A stretch of 8,914 bases of DNA from the NCBI GenBank assembly GCA_007127595.1, contig SKZA01000135.1:1-8914 (forward strand), written 5' to 3'. Below the pieces are notes generated by a model, which worked only from the letters and a program-made list of their open reading frames with translations, was not told the DNA's origin and searched no databases. This document shows positions 1 through 6,706 of this stretch, in pieces. Origin of the DNA: Kiritimatiellia bacterium. GTDB taxonomy: Bacteria; Verrucomicrobiota; Kiritimatiellia; SLAD01. Both the position numbers and the translations under genes were made by a program. Each line of letters opens with the position of its first letter. Positions within the stretch are counted from its first letter, which is position 1.

Positions 1-175
1 AGAGCGTTGCCGGCTCGGCCTGAAAATGAAAGCCGCGGTAGCCCGCCCGGATATCTGTCGCGCCGAGCGATTCCAGTTCCCGTTCGCCGAGTTCCTCCAG
101 CCCTTCGCCGATCAAGGCATAGTAACGGCGCTCTTTCTGATAGATGAACGGCGCCCCTTTATCGGGTGAGCTCAT
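1..175 (-). CDS. THUMP-domain class I SAM-dependent RNA methyltransferase, N-terminal fragment
   Basis: Only the first 58 codons are inside the window; the gene runs off the left edge. Reading from the ATG at 175 gives a start of MSSPDKGAPF, then YYALIGEGLEELGERELESL at about residues 17-36, then a YRGFHF segment. The pattern of an aromatic-rich strand, a GLEEL helix, an E-LESLGA turn and a G-hFh strand matches the N-terminus of RlmL/YcbY-type proteins. In that family this region is the ferredoxin-like/THUMP part that binds RNA, ahead of a methyltransferase domain that modifies guanine in 23S rRNA. The methyltransferase domain is not visible here, so the target and the exact subfamily are inferred. 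The start lies 39 bases downstream of the fabI stop on the same strand, so the two are probably co-transcribed. I see no strong Shine-Dalgarno before the ATG. Confidence 0.72.
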   Translation of the reverse strand, partial: MSSPDKGAPFIYQKERRYYALIGEGLEELGERELESLGATDIRAGYRGFHFQAEPATL

Positions 176-214
176 GTGTGGGACGAACTGCGCATCGGCC
201 GCTTCTCGCGTGCC

Positions 215-1012
215 TTACGCCCGTTCGTGTGGGAGGAGTTCGCCGCCGATTATCGACGCGCCGCCGTCCACGTACAACACCTGGCCGCTGATCTTCTTGG
301 AATAGGGTCCCATCAGGAATGCGGCGGCGTTGGCCACCTCGATCTTGTCCTTTTCCTGATCCCACGGCAGCGGACTGACCTTGTTCCAGGTCTTCCCAAG
401 CTCGTCAAAGCCGTGAATCGCGCCCGCGGCCTTGGTGGTGACCGGGCCGGAAGACACGGCGTTGATGCGCAAGAGGTCTTTGCCGTGCCGTCGGGCCAGT
501 GCGCGCACCGTCGCTTCCAAGGCGGCCTTATTGACGCCCATCCAGTTGTAATAGGCAAATGCCAGCCGTGATTCGAAACTCAAGGTGACGACACTTCCGC
601 CTTCGGACATCTGCGTCTGGGCGTATTTGGTGACCGTGGCCAGTGAGGCGGCGCTGATATGAAAACCCATCTTGAGATCGTCATAAGCGTCCGTATGAAA
701 TTCGGGACCGAGACACGTTTTGGGGTTGGCATAGGCGATGGAGTGCGTAACGCCGGCCACCGGGCCAATGTCCTCGAATAGTTGCTTTACCTCCTCCTCG
801 ACGGTCACGTCGCAGTACTTGACGTTGAGCCGATCCTTGTCCTCCTGCGCCCATTTCTTGTTGCGGTCGAAGAAGATGCGCTTCATGCGCTCGTTCTGGA
901 CGGTGTAGATCACGTTTCCGCCCCATTGTTCCACGACCTGCCCGATGGCGTAGGCGATGGAGTCGCAGTCCAGCAAGCCCATGACGACGTAGGTTTTGTC
1001 TTTTTCTATCAT
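215..1012 (-). CDS. fabI: Enoyl-[acyl-carrier-protein] reductase (NADH), FabI family
   Basis: This 265-residue atypical short-chain dehydrogenase should catalyse the last reduction of each fatty acid elongation cycle (trans-2-enoyl-ACP to acyl-ACP) in the cytoplasm. The N-terminal nucleotide site reads MGLLDCDSIA (11-20), the FabI/InhA form of the glycine motif. The active site holds Tyr155 and Lys162 in YNWMGVNK, followed by a SGPVTTKAA loop (188-196) and a C-terminal SGQVLYVDGG (242-251). The upstream active-site aromatic is Phe146, nine residues before Tyr155. In E. coli FabI it is a tyrosine ten residues before. In this respect, and in YNWM and the nucleotide loop, the protein resembles mycobacterial InhA. 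The start is fixed by AAGGAG at 1027-1022, nine bases before the ATG. A candidate promoter lies at 1050-1078. The THUMP methyltransferase follows on the same strand. Confidence 0.95.
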   Translation of the reverse strand: MIEKDKTYVVMGLLDCDSIAYAIGQVVEQWGGNVIYTVQNERMKRIFFDRNKKWAQEDKDRLNVKYCDVTVEEEVKQLFEDIGPVAGVTHSIAYANPKTCLGPEFHTDAYDDLKMGFHISAASLATVTKYAQTQMSEGGSVVTLSFESRLAFAYYNWMGVNKAALEATVRALARRHGKDLLRINAVSSGPVTTKAAGAIHGFDELGKTWNKVSPLPWDQEKDKIEVANAAAFLMGPYSKKISGQVLYVDGGASIIGGELLPHERA

Positions 1013-1049
1013 CCCGGTAATCTCCTTCTTAATGCGTCAATGATGCGGT

Positions 1050-1078
1050 ACGATAGGAAAGGCGCCCGTAAATTGCAA
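1050..1078 (-). promoter_or_regulatory. Candidate sigma70-type promoter for fabI
   Basis: Read on the minus strand, TTGCAA (1078-1073) and TATCGT (1055-1050) are separated by 17 bases. Each hexamer matches the sigma70 consensus at four of six positions. A transcript from here would begin about 30 bases before the fabI start and include its AAGGAG site. The spacing is good, but the hexamers are weak in a spacer of only 166 bases, so this is a guess from pattern alone. Confidence 0.3.
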
Positions 1079-1178
1079 TGCCGATGTCCAGAGGAAAGAC
1101 TGTCCGGGGTAAAGACTTGAAATCCGGCGGACGGAGTACAGAGTATGTGAAGGTAGACCAAATGGGAAAGGGGCGGCG

Positions 1179-1898
1179 ATGAATCGATACGATGTGCGAC
1201 GACTGTTTAGCGTGGTATCCGCGGTATGCGTTCTCTCTTCGAGTGCGTTTGGGGCGGAAGAGGATCAGTTTGCCCGGCAAAGGGAGCAGATGGTGAAAGA
1301 AACGATTGAACTACGAGGGGTCAAGGACCCGGTCACATTGAAGGCCATGCGCAACGTGCCGCGCCACGAATTCGTGGACGAACAATTAAAGCGCATGGCG
1401 TACGCCGATCGGCCGCTGCCGATTGGATACGGCCAGACGATTTCTCAGCCATACATCGTGGCGGCCATGACCGAAATGCTTCAAGTCAAGGAAGGCGACG
1501 TAGTCCTGGAGATCGGCGCCGGGTCCGGCTATCAGGCCGCCGTACTGGCTGAATTCGTCGATCATGTATACACGATTGAAATCGTGCCCGAATTGGCCGA
1601 AATATCCACCGAACGCCTGAAACGACTGGGCTACGATAACGCCACGGTAAAGGAAGGCGACGGCTACTTCGGTTGGGAGGAACATGCTCCTTTCGACGGC
1701 ATCATCGTGACCGCGGCGGCGACCCACATCCCCCCGCCACTGATCGAACAGCTTAAACCGGGCGCGCGCATGGTCATTCCGGTCGGTCCTCCGATGCAGG
1801 TGCAGAACCTCATGCTCGTCGAGAAGCAGGAAGACGGTACCATTACTCAGCGCAGTGTCATGCCCGTACGCTTTGTTCCCCTGACAGGCGAACGATAG
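1179..1898 (+). CDS. pcm: Protein-L-isoaspartate O-methyltransferase with N-terminal signal peptide
   Basis: This 239-residue enzyme should methylate L-isoaspartyl residues in damaged proteins with S-adenosylmethionine, starting their repair to aspartate. Diagnostic motifs are VPRHEFVDE (60-68), the family signature PIGYGQTISQPY (81-92), SAM-binding motif I LEIGAGSGYQ (110-119), FDGIIVTAAA (172-181) and the C-terminal VRFVPL (230-235). Residues 27-239 cover the whole usual catalytic domain (E. coli Pcm is about 208 residues). In front is an extra leader: MNRYDVRRLF, then a hydrophobic stretch ending in SSSAFGA, with likely cleavage near 25-26. That is a classical signal peptide, so the protein is predicted to be exported, which is odd for a SAM-dependent enzyme. 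The ATG at 1179 has GGGAAAGGGG upstream (1164-1173). An in-frame ATG at 1290 (residue 38), with AGGGAG three bases before it, could give a cytoplasmic form. TTGAAA at 1117-1122 and GAGTAT at 1141-1146 (18-base spacing) form a weak possible promoter. No terminator hairpin is visible after the stop. Confidence 0.93.
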   Translation: MNRYDVRRLFSVVSAVCVLSSSAFGAEEDQFARQREQMVKETIELRGVKDPVTLKAMRNVPRHEFVDEQLKRMAYADRPLPIGYGQTISQPYIVAAMTEMLQVKEGDVVLEIGAGSGYQAAVLAEFVDHVYTIEIVPELAEISTERLKRLGYDNATVKEGDGYFGWEEHAPFDGIIVTAAATHIPPPLIEQLKPGARMVIPVGPPMQVQNLMLVEKQEDGTITQRSVMPVRFVPLTGER

Positions 1899-1933
1899 GC
1901 ATTGTTATTGGAGATTGGTTTGTTGGAAGAACG

Positions 1934-2087
1934 GTCATGTCGGGACAAAGTCTCCGTCCGGGCCGGCGTGGATCGAGATTTCTCGACTCCGCCCCTCGAC
2001 AAGCTCGGGACTTCGCTCCTAAAGAACTGTCGGTGGCTGGCGGAGATGGAGATGTCTCGACTTCGCTTCGCTACGCTCGACATGACA
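1934..2087. repeat. Intergenic repeat-rich element (GAGAT-TCTCGACT units)
   Basis: The 313-base gap between pcm and the membrane gene (1899-2211) has no convincing gene and is repetitive. A near-identical 17-mer occurs twice, at 1975-1991 (GAGATTTCTCGACTCCG) and 2049-2065 (GAGATGTCTCGACTTCG), with 15 of 17 bases equal. The first copy contains the palindrome CGAGATTTCTCG. GTCATGTCG (1934-1942) and CGACATGAC (2078-2086) are exact inverted partners bounding the element. The segment also has the low-complexity run CTTCGCTTCGCTACGCTCGAC. This looks like a dispersed, REP-like intergenic repeat rather than a regulatory leader. No transposase is nearby. Other copies cannot be counted from one window. 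Confidence 0.55.
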
Positions 2088-2177
2088 ACATCTTACTTTT
2101 ATCTAGTTCTTGTCCACGAGCCAATCGACGCCGCGCCGATAAAGGTCCTCGAAATGACCATGACAGACCTTGGACCT

Positions 2178-2199
2178 TGTTCACCGAACACTGAACACT
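2178..2199. repeat. Small hairpin plus GAACACT tandem repeat before the membrane gene
   Basis: TGTTC-ACC-GAACA (2178-2190) is a five-base-pair inverted repeat. Its right arm runs into two tandem copies of GAACACT (2186-2192 and 2193-2199). It sits 12 bases before the chosen ATG at 2212, where a Shine-Dalgarno would be expected and none is seen. It may belong to the repeat tract rather than be functional. Confidence 0.35.
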
Positions 2200-2211
2200 G
2201 AAACCGCTATC

Positions 2212-4611
2212 ATGCAAAAGCCGGGCTCTTTCCTCTATCCCGCCGTCTTCCTTGTCAGCGCCATCGGCATCGCGTATCAAGTCGTCTTGATGCGCGTGTT
2301 GTCCATCGCGCAGTGGCATCATTTCGCGTACATGATCATCAGCATCGCCATGCTCGGTTTCGGCGCGAGCGGAACGTTGCTGACATTGGTTCGCTCCAAA
2401 CTGTCGGGGAAAGAGCGGCCCGCATTTTTCTTCTCCCTGCTCCTGCTCGCCATCAGTTTGCCGCTGTGCTACGTGTGGTCGCAACGCATCCCGTTCGAGA
2501 CCTTCCATCTCGTGACGCAGGGCGATCAATTCGGTTGGCTGTTGGCGTTGTACGTCATCCTCGCGCTGCCGTTCTTTCTCGTGTCCACCTGCATCACGCT
2601 GGCCTTCTTCCTGGCGCCGCGGCGCGTCGGGCGGGTGTATTTTGTGGATCTCATCGGGTCCGGTTTGGGCGCGGCCGCCATCGTCGGCTTGCTGTTCCTT
2701 TTCCCGCCGGATTGGTTGCCGTATCTGCTAAGCCTGCCGCTGCTTCTCCTGTCGGGCTGGATGGCGTTCACCATGGGACCTATCAGCAAGGGCGTCTTCG
2801 CGGTGGTAACGCTCACGGCGTTGACGGTCTTCGGTTTCCACGGTATCGCGCCTATTCGTGTTTCCGATTACAAGATCCTCTCCTATACGATGCAATTTCC
2901 CGACGCGGAGATCGTTGCGGAAGCGCAGAGCCCGTTGTCACAAATCAAAGTGGTGCATTCGCGCCAAATCCGTGAGACGGCCGGCCAGTTGGGCAACTAC
3001 CCGTTCCGACAATACGGCCCGTTACCCGAACAGACCGGGTTATTCTTCGATGCCGGTTCCGTATCGGTCGTGAACCGGTTCGACGGCGACTTGGAGGCCC
3101 TGGCTTTCATGGACTATGTGACGCCCGCCTTGGCGTATCGCATGACCAAAGCTCCGAACGTGTTGGTGATTGGCGCGGGCGGCGGCTCGGACGTCCTGAT
3201 GGCCCTGCATCACGGCGCCCGCCACGTGACCGCCGTCGAGGTCGATCCCTCGGTCTTTCCGTTAATCGACGCGCATCTGCTTGAATTCTCGGGCGGTCTG
3301 TACCATCGCGACGACGTCACACCCGTGACGGCGGAAGGCCGAGGCTTTCTCAAGGCGCACGGCGGGTCGTATGACGTGATTCACATCGCGCTGCTCGACG
3401 CCTTCAATGCGGCCGCCTCCGGCGTCTATGCCTTGAGCGAGAGTTACCTCTACACGCGGGAAGCGATCGAACTGTATATGCAGCATTTGAGCGAGGACGG
3501 CGTATTGGCCATCACGCGTTGGTTGAAGACGCCTGCCCGCGACGCGATCAAGATGTTCGCCACGCTGGTCGAAGCATGTGAAGCGGCCGGGATCGACGAT
3601 CCGGGCGGGCATATCGCGTTCATTCGCTCATGGAATGCCGGCACGCTGCTTTTGAGCCGATCGCCATGGACGGAGGAACAGTTGTCGGAAATCCGCGCTT
3701 TCAGCAATTCACGCGGATTCGATATTGCCTGGATGCCGGGCCTTCAACCGGACGAGGTGAATCGGTTCACGATGCTGGAGGAACCGATCTATTACCGGTC
3801 GGCCTTGGCGATCCTTTCAGATCAACGTGAAGCCTTCTATCGCGATTACCTATTCGATGTGCGGCCCGCCACGGATGATCGCCCGTATTTCTTTCAGTTC
3901 TTCAAGTGGGACACTTTGCGCGTGCTTGTGCGCGATATGGGGTTTGAATGGGTGCCGTTTGTGGAGTGGGGGTACATCGCGTTGTTGGCCACGATCGCGC
4001 AAGGGGCCGTTGCAAGCGCGCTGTTTATTCTGCTTCCGCTTATCACGTTATCGCGTCTCACGGAAACCCGGGGCGCGCGTCGCTGGGTTGTCATGTATTT
4101 TACGGCGTTGGGGCTCGCTTTTATGTTTCTTGAGATTGCTTTCATCCAGAAGTTTATGCTGTTTCTGACCTATCCGATCTATGCCGTAGCGGTCGTCCTG
4201 ACGGCTTTCTTGGTCTTTTCCGGTTGCGGCAGTGCACTAGCCGACCGCTGGCGCGGCGATCGCTTGCCGATTGTGGCGGCGGCCGTCGCAGGCATCGTCC
4301 TTATCACGGTCATCTATACCCTCATGCTGCCGCCGCTCTTCTCGGCATGGGCCGGCTGGCCGGACGCGGGGCGTGTCGCAATATCTTTCGTTTTGATCGC
4401 GCCGTTGGCCTTTTGCATGGGAATTCCGTTCCCGAGCGGCCTGCAACTGGTCAGTGACCGTTACGCCGCCATGGTGCCGTGGGCGTGGGGCATCAACGGG
4501 TTTGCATCGGTCATGGGCGCATCCCTGGCCACCTTCACGGCGATCCATCTGGGGTTCAGGGTGCTCGTATGGTCGGCGGCGCTTCTCTATATTCTTTGTG
4601 TGCCGGCCTAG
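2212..4611 (+). CDS. Polytopic membrane protein with a central spermidine-synthase-like Rossmann domain
   Basis: The 799-residue protein has three parts. Residues 8-213 contain about seven hydrophobic segments. Residues about 217-575 form a soluble domain of the spermidine/spermine synthase fold. Residues about 586-797 contain about seven more membrane segments. The soluble domain carries the nucleotide motif VLVIGAGGGSD (317-327), acidic residues E343 and D345 after the next strand, IALLDAFNAAASGVYALSES (392-411) with D396 at the usual catalytic-Asp position, ITRWLK (434-439) and the marker ATDDRPYFF (553-561). I recognise this as the widespread family often labelled spermidine synthase-like or fused MFS/spermidine synthase; its substrate is not established. 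Basic loops (61-69, 137-141, 615-624, 679-684) are best placed inside, which would put the core domain outside the cytoplasm. The ATG at 2212 is chosen because the membrane segment follows at once. A TTG at 2170 in the same frame only adds residues encoded by repeat-tract DNA. Neither start has a good ribosome site. Confidence 0.88.
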   Translation: MQKPGSFLYPAVFLVSAIGIAYQVVLMRVLSIAQWHHFAYMIISIAMLGFGASGTLLTLVRSKLSGKERPAFFFSLLLLAISLPLCYVWSQRIPFETFHLVTQGDQFGWLLALYVILALPFFLVSTCITLAFFLAPRRVGRVYFVDLIGSGLGAAAIVGLLFLFPPDWLPYLLSLPLLLLSGWMAFTMGPISKGVFAVVTLTALTVFGFHGIAPIRVSDYKILSYTMQFPDAEIVAEAQSPLSQIKVVHSRQIRETAGQLGNYPFRQYGPLPEQTGLFFDAGSVSVVNRFDGDLEALAFMDYVTPALAYRMTKAPNVLVIGAGGGSDVLMALHHGARHVTAVEVDPSVFPLIDAHLLEFSGGLYHRDDVTPVTAEGRGFLKAHGGSYDVIHIALLDAFNAAASGVYALSESYLYTREAIELYMQHLSEDGVLAITRWLKTPARDAIKMFATLVEACEAAGIDDPGGHIAFIRSWNAGTLLLSRSPWTEEQLSEIRAFSNSRGFDIAWMPGLQPDEVNRFTMLEEPIYYRSALAILSDQREAFYRDYLFDVRPATDDRPYFFQFFKWDTLRVLVRDMGFEWVPFVEWGYIALLATIAQGAVASALFILLPLITLSRLTETRGARRWVVMYFTALGLAFMFLEIAFIQKFMLFLTYPIYAVAVVLTAFLVFSGCGSALADRWRGDRLPIVAAAVAGIVLITVIYTLMLPPLFSAWAGWPDAGRVAISFVLIAPLAFCMGIPFPSGLQLVSDRYAAMVPWAWGINGFASVMGASLATFTAIHLGFRVLVWSAALLYILCVPA

Positions 4612-4689
4612 CTCGGCCTGCGCGCAAAGAGAGAGTAAATGAGCCGTTGTGATATCTTGAAAATAGTTCCCATATCTCTTGTCTGTTCT

Positions 4690-4760
4690 GGGACGACACG
4701 GAGGTCGTCCCTCCACCGGCCAGCCGTTGTCTTCTGGAGGGACGGGCTCCGTCCCGTCCG
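4690..4760. repeat. Head-to-head pair of covarying hairpin units (cruciform-like intergenic repeat)
   Basis: Two 26-base units face each other. Unit 1 lies on the minus strand (4715-4690) and unit 2 on the plus strand (4735-4760); a 19-base spacer separates them. Each begins TGGAGGGACG and has the same six-base loop, CTCCGT, between stem arms. Unit 1 pairs GGGACGAC with GTCGTCCC exactly (4690-4697 with 4704-4711 on the plus strand). Unit 2 pairs GGGACGGG (4739-4746) with CCCGTCC (4753-4759). The arms 4691-4715 and 4735-4759 also form a larger inverted repeat with 21 of 25 bases complementary. The four differences fall as two compensatory pairs inside the small stems. A tandem CGCTATA (4759-4765, 4766-4772) follows. 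There is no T-run, so it does not look like an intrinsic terminator. Confidence 0.75.
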
Positions 4761-4815
4761 CTATACGCTATAAGCGAAGGCCGCATGCTTATGGGAAACA
4801 CTCGGGACACCTTAT

Positions 4816-5568
4816 ATGTTGCGTAACACCTTCATACATCTGGCCGGAGTAGGCGAAACCACGGAACGGAAACTGTGGGAACGCGGGTGGCATACCTGGC
4901 AGGAACTGTTGGACGCGCCACACGACGCATTACCCGCCCGCTTGCGCGGCCGCGCCCCGCGCACCCTGTTGGAAGAATCGTTGTCGCGTTACGCCGCCTG
5001 CGAATGGTGCTATTTTGAGCGCTGCCTGCCCTCCGCAGCAAAATGGCGCGCCTTCGAGCCGTTGCGCGATCGCGTCATGTATGTCGACATCGAAACCGAC
5101 GGCTTTGAAAACGAGATCACCGTAATTGGCATCTATGACGGGCGATCGTTCCGCGCATTTGTCCAAGGCGAGAATCTTGACGAAGCACGTGAAGTGCTCG
5201 AAGAGGCGGCGGTCGTCGTGACCTATAACGGGACCAGCTTTGACATGCCGATCATTCGGGCGCGTTTCCCGTATAATCTGTTCAACCATATTCATGTCGA
5301 CCTCATGTGGCCCCTGCGCCGGCTCGGTTTCAAGGGAGGACTGAAGCGTATCGAACGGGAGCTGGGCCTTGTGCGCAGTGATGAGACGCGCGATATGAGC
5401 GGATGGGATGCCGTGTACCTGTGGCGCGAATATCTGCGCGGCAGTCGTGAAGCCCGCACGCTGCTCCTGCAATACAATGAAGAAGACGTGCGGAATCTCG
5501 AACCATTGATGCGCTGGGTGTATGATACCCTGCGCGCCCGGACGGGGCTTACTCTTCGTCCAGCGTGA
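4816..5568 (+). CDS. YprB-like RNase H-fold (DEDDy) 3'-5' exonuclease-type protein
   Basis: This is a 250-residue protein. Residues 6-35 (HLAGVGETTERKLWERGW and onward) look like a helix-hairpin-helix-type nucleic-acid binding start. Residues about 86-240 form an RNase H-like nuclease domain of the YprB/RNase_H_2 group. The metal-binding acids are visible in order: D91 and E93 in YVDIETDG, D143 in TYNGTSFD, D162 in HVDLMW, and Y220-N-E-E-D224, which makes it the DEDDy type. All the expected catalytic residues are present, so it is probably active, but its substrate (DNA or RNA) cannot be told from sequence. A cysteine pair occurs at 62 and 65 (CEWC), with a third at 70. The ATG at 4816 is the only ATG in the frame after an upstream stop at 4771-4773; the ribosome site is weak. 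The gene ends 20 bases inside the oppositely oriented small membrane gene. Confidence 0.85.
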   Translation: MLRNTFIHLAGVGETTERKLWERGWHTWQELLDAPHDALPARLRGRAPRTLLEESLSRYAACEWCYFERCLPSAAKWRAFEPLRDRVMYVDIETDGFENEITVIGIYDGRSFRAFVQGENLDEAREVLEEAAVVVTYNGTSFDMPIIRARFPYNLFNHIHVDLMWPLRRLGFKGGLKRIERELGLVRSDETRDMSGWDAVYLWREYLRGSREARTLLLQYNEEDVRNLEPLMRWVYDTLRARTGLTLRPA

Positions 5569-5923
5569 TACCCAACTCTTCTTCGAAGATGGCAAAGGGA
5601 TCATCCGGATCGGTCGGATCAGCGAGTTCTTCGTCGAGCGACATGTCGTCTAGCGAGAGGTAATCGTCTAACATTGCGTCTGACGACGTGGGCCGGCCTT
5701 GCTGTTCCAAGCGACGTAGATCTTCGCGTAGAAACATCAGTTCTTCCGTCGCATCTGCCAAATCGCGGTCGCGCTGCCATAAGGAGACGGAAGCCAGTAT
5801 GGCCCATACGATGGATATGGCGCAGACCATGACGAGCACGCCGCAGATCGCGCGCCATTGACCGCTATGCAGCCGTTTTTCAGGCCTCTTGATGCTCATC
5901 TTCATTGATTGATTTTCCGTCAT
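5549..5923 (-). CDS. Small single-pass membrane protein with coiled coil and acidic tail, unknown function
   Basis: I do not recognise this 124-residue protein. It has a basic N-terminus (KRPEKRLHSGQWR, 12-24), one hydrophobic segment at about 25-48, a charged helix with coiled-coil character at 50-76 (RDRDLADATEELMFLREDLR), and a strongly acidic C-terminus. Residues 82-124 hold 18 Asp/Glu and no Lys/Arg, with a repeated flavour (LSLDD, MSLDE, ITLDE). By the positive-inside rule the short N-terminus is cytoplasmic and the acidic tail is outside. AGGTGAGG lies just before the ATG at 5923. It starts 55 bases after the stop of the upstream dehydrogenase on the same strand, so they may share a transcript. 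Its last 20 bases overlap the end of the opposing nuclease gene. The coherent membrane/coil/tail layout supports a real gene, though homologues were not checked. Confidence 0.68.
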   Translation of the reverse strand: MTENQSMKMSIKRPEKRLHSGQWRAICGVLVMVCAISIVWAILASVSLWQRDRDLADATEELMFLREDLRRLEQQGRPTSSDAMLDDYLSLDDMSLDEELADPTDPDDPFAIFEEELGITLDEE

Positions 5924-5978
5924 GGCCTCACCTGCATCACCATATCAATTCGCGCGCGACGGTGCCAACCATAATCCT

Positions 5979-6665
5979 TTACAGTGAACGGCCGTTGTCG
6001 CGGGGGCCGAGTTCCAATAACTGGGTCACGCTCTCTTTGGCCCAATCCTCCGGTTTTATGTGATTCGCCGCCTCTGCCCCGAAACATATGCGGAGCATGT
6101 CGGTATCGATAATGCCGGGACTATAAGCCACCGTGGCCAGGCCGTTCGGCAATTCCTGTGCCAACGCCCGCGTCAAGCCTTCGATGGCCCATTTGGTCGT
6201 GCAATACGGGGCGACTTCCGGCGACGTAGAACGTCCCCACTCGGAACTGAAATTGACAATTACGCCGGTTCCCCGTTCGATCATTGCGGGCACAAAGTGG
6301 CGAATGACGTGGTAGACGCCCTTGATGTTGACGTCGATGACATCCGAGAATTCGTCGGGGGGCACTTCCCAGAGGGGCACGCATGGATTCGCCAGCGCTG
6401 CATTGTTCAGGACGAGGTCCGGCGCCCCGGATGCGTCGAGCAGGTTGCGCGTCCAGTCGGCCACTTGCACGTCGTCCGCCACATCCACCACATCGAACCG
6501 GTGCGGAGCCGGATACTGACGCGCCAGGTTCTCAATCATGGACGGCGAACGTCCGCACCCCGCTACGGTATGGCCCCGCCGGATGAATTCGTCCGCCATG
6601 GCGCGTCCCAACCCTCTTGTCGCGCCGGTAATCACCACGCGCCGCGTCTTTTCTGCACCCATCAT
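5979..6665 (-). CDS. Short-chain dehydrogenase/reductase (classical SDR)
   Basis: This is a 228-residue NAD(P)-dependent oxidoreductase of the classical SDR family, cytoplasmic, substrate unknown. Motifs are TGATRGLG (13-20, coenzyme binding), NNAA (87-90), N113 in the DVNIKG helix, the catalytic Ser in FSSEWG (139-144), Y154 and K158 in YCTTK, and YSPGIIDTDM (181-190). The chosen start is the first of two adjacent ATGs at 6665 and 6662, with GAGGAG about ten bases upstream. The frame stays open to an ATG at 6722, but the extra 19 residues (MWTCPRFFEM...) have no family counterpart and would cover the divergent promoter region. The C-terminus is short, with no extended tail after residue 220. 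The gene is divergent from the XdhC gene and precedes the small membrane protein on the same strand. R39 after the second strand (GCGRS) hints at NADPH preference. Confidence 0.92.
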   Translation of the reverse strand: MMGAEKTRRVVITGATRGLGRAMADEFIRRGHTVAGCGRSPSMIENLARQYPAPHRFDVVDVADDVQVADWTRNLLDASGAPDLVLNNAALANPCVPLWEVPPDEFSDVIDVNIKGVYHVIRHFVPAMIERGTGVIVNFSSEWGRSTSPEVAPYCTTKWAIEGLTRALAQELPNGLATVAYSPGIIDTDMLRICFGAEAANHIKPEDWAKESVTQLLELGPRDNGRSL

Positions 6666-6706
6666 ATCTTCATCGCTCCTCTTTCGGCCTCTCATTTCAA
6701 AGAAGC

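Noticed and set aside
1934..2087. CRISPR array or riboswitch in the long spacer
   Set aside because: There are only two similar 17-mers with unequal context and no regular repeat-spacer periodicity, and I could not match any riboswitch core.
2170..2211. N-terminal extension of the membrane protein from TTG at 2170
   Set aside because: The extra 14 residues are encoded by the hairpin and GAACACT tandem repeat, there is no ribosome site, and the family's first membrane segment follows ATG 2212 directly.
2071..2529. 152-codon minus-strand open frame across the pcm/membrane gene gap
   Set aside because: It starts inside the membrane-protein coding region and its downstream part runs through repeat DNA; its composition is rich in Gln, Glu, Arg and Asp with no domain pattern.
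4690..4760. Intrinsic transcription terminator after the membrane gene
   Set aside because: The stems are strong, but no T-run follows on either strand, and the paired-unit layout fits a dispersed repeat better.
4930..5604. 224-codon minus-strand open frame
   Set aside because: It lies opposite the DEDDy nuclease gene, shows no recognisable motif, and is explained by GC-rich codon bias in the real gene.
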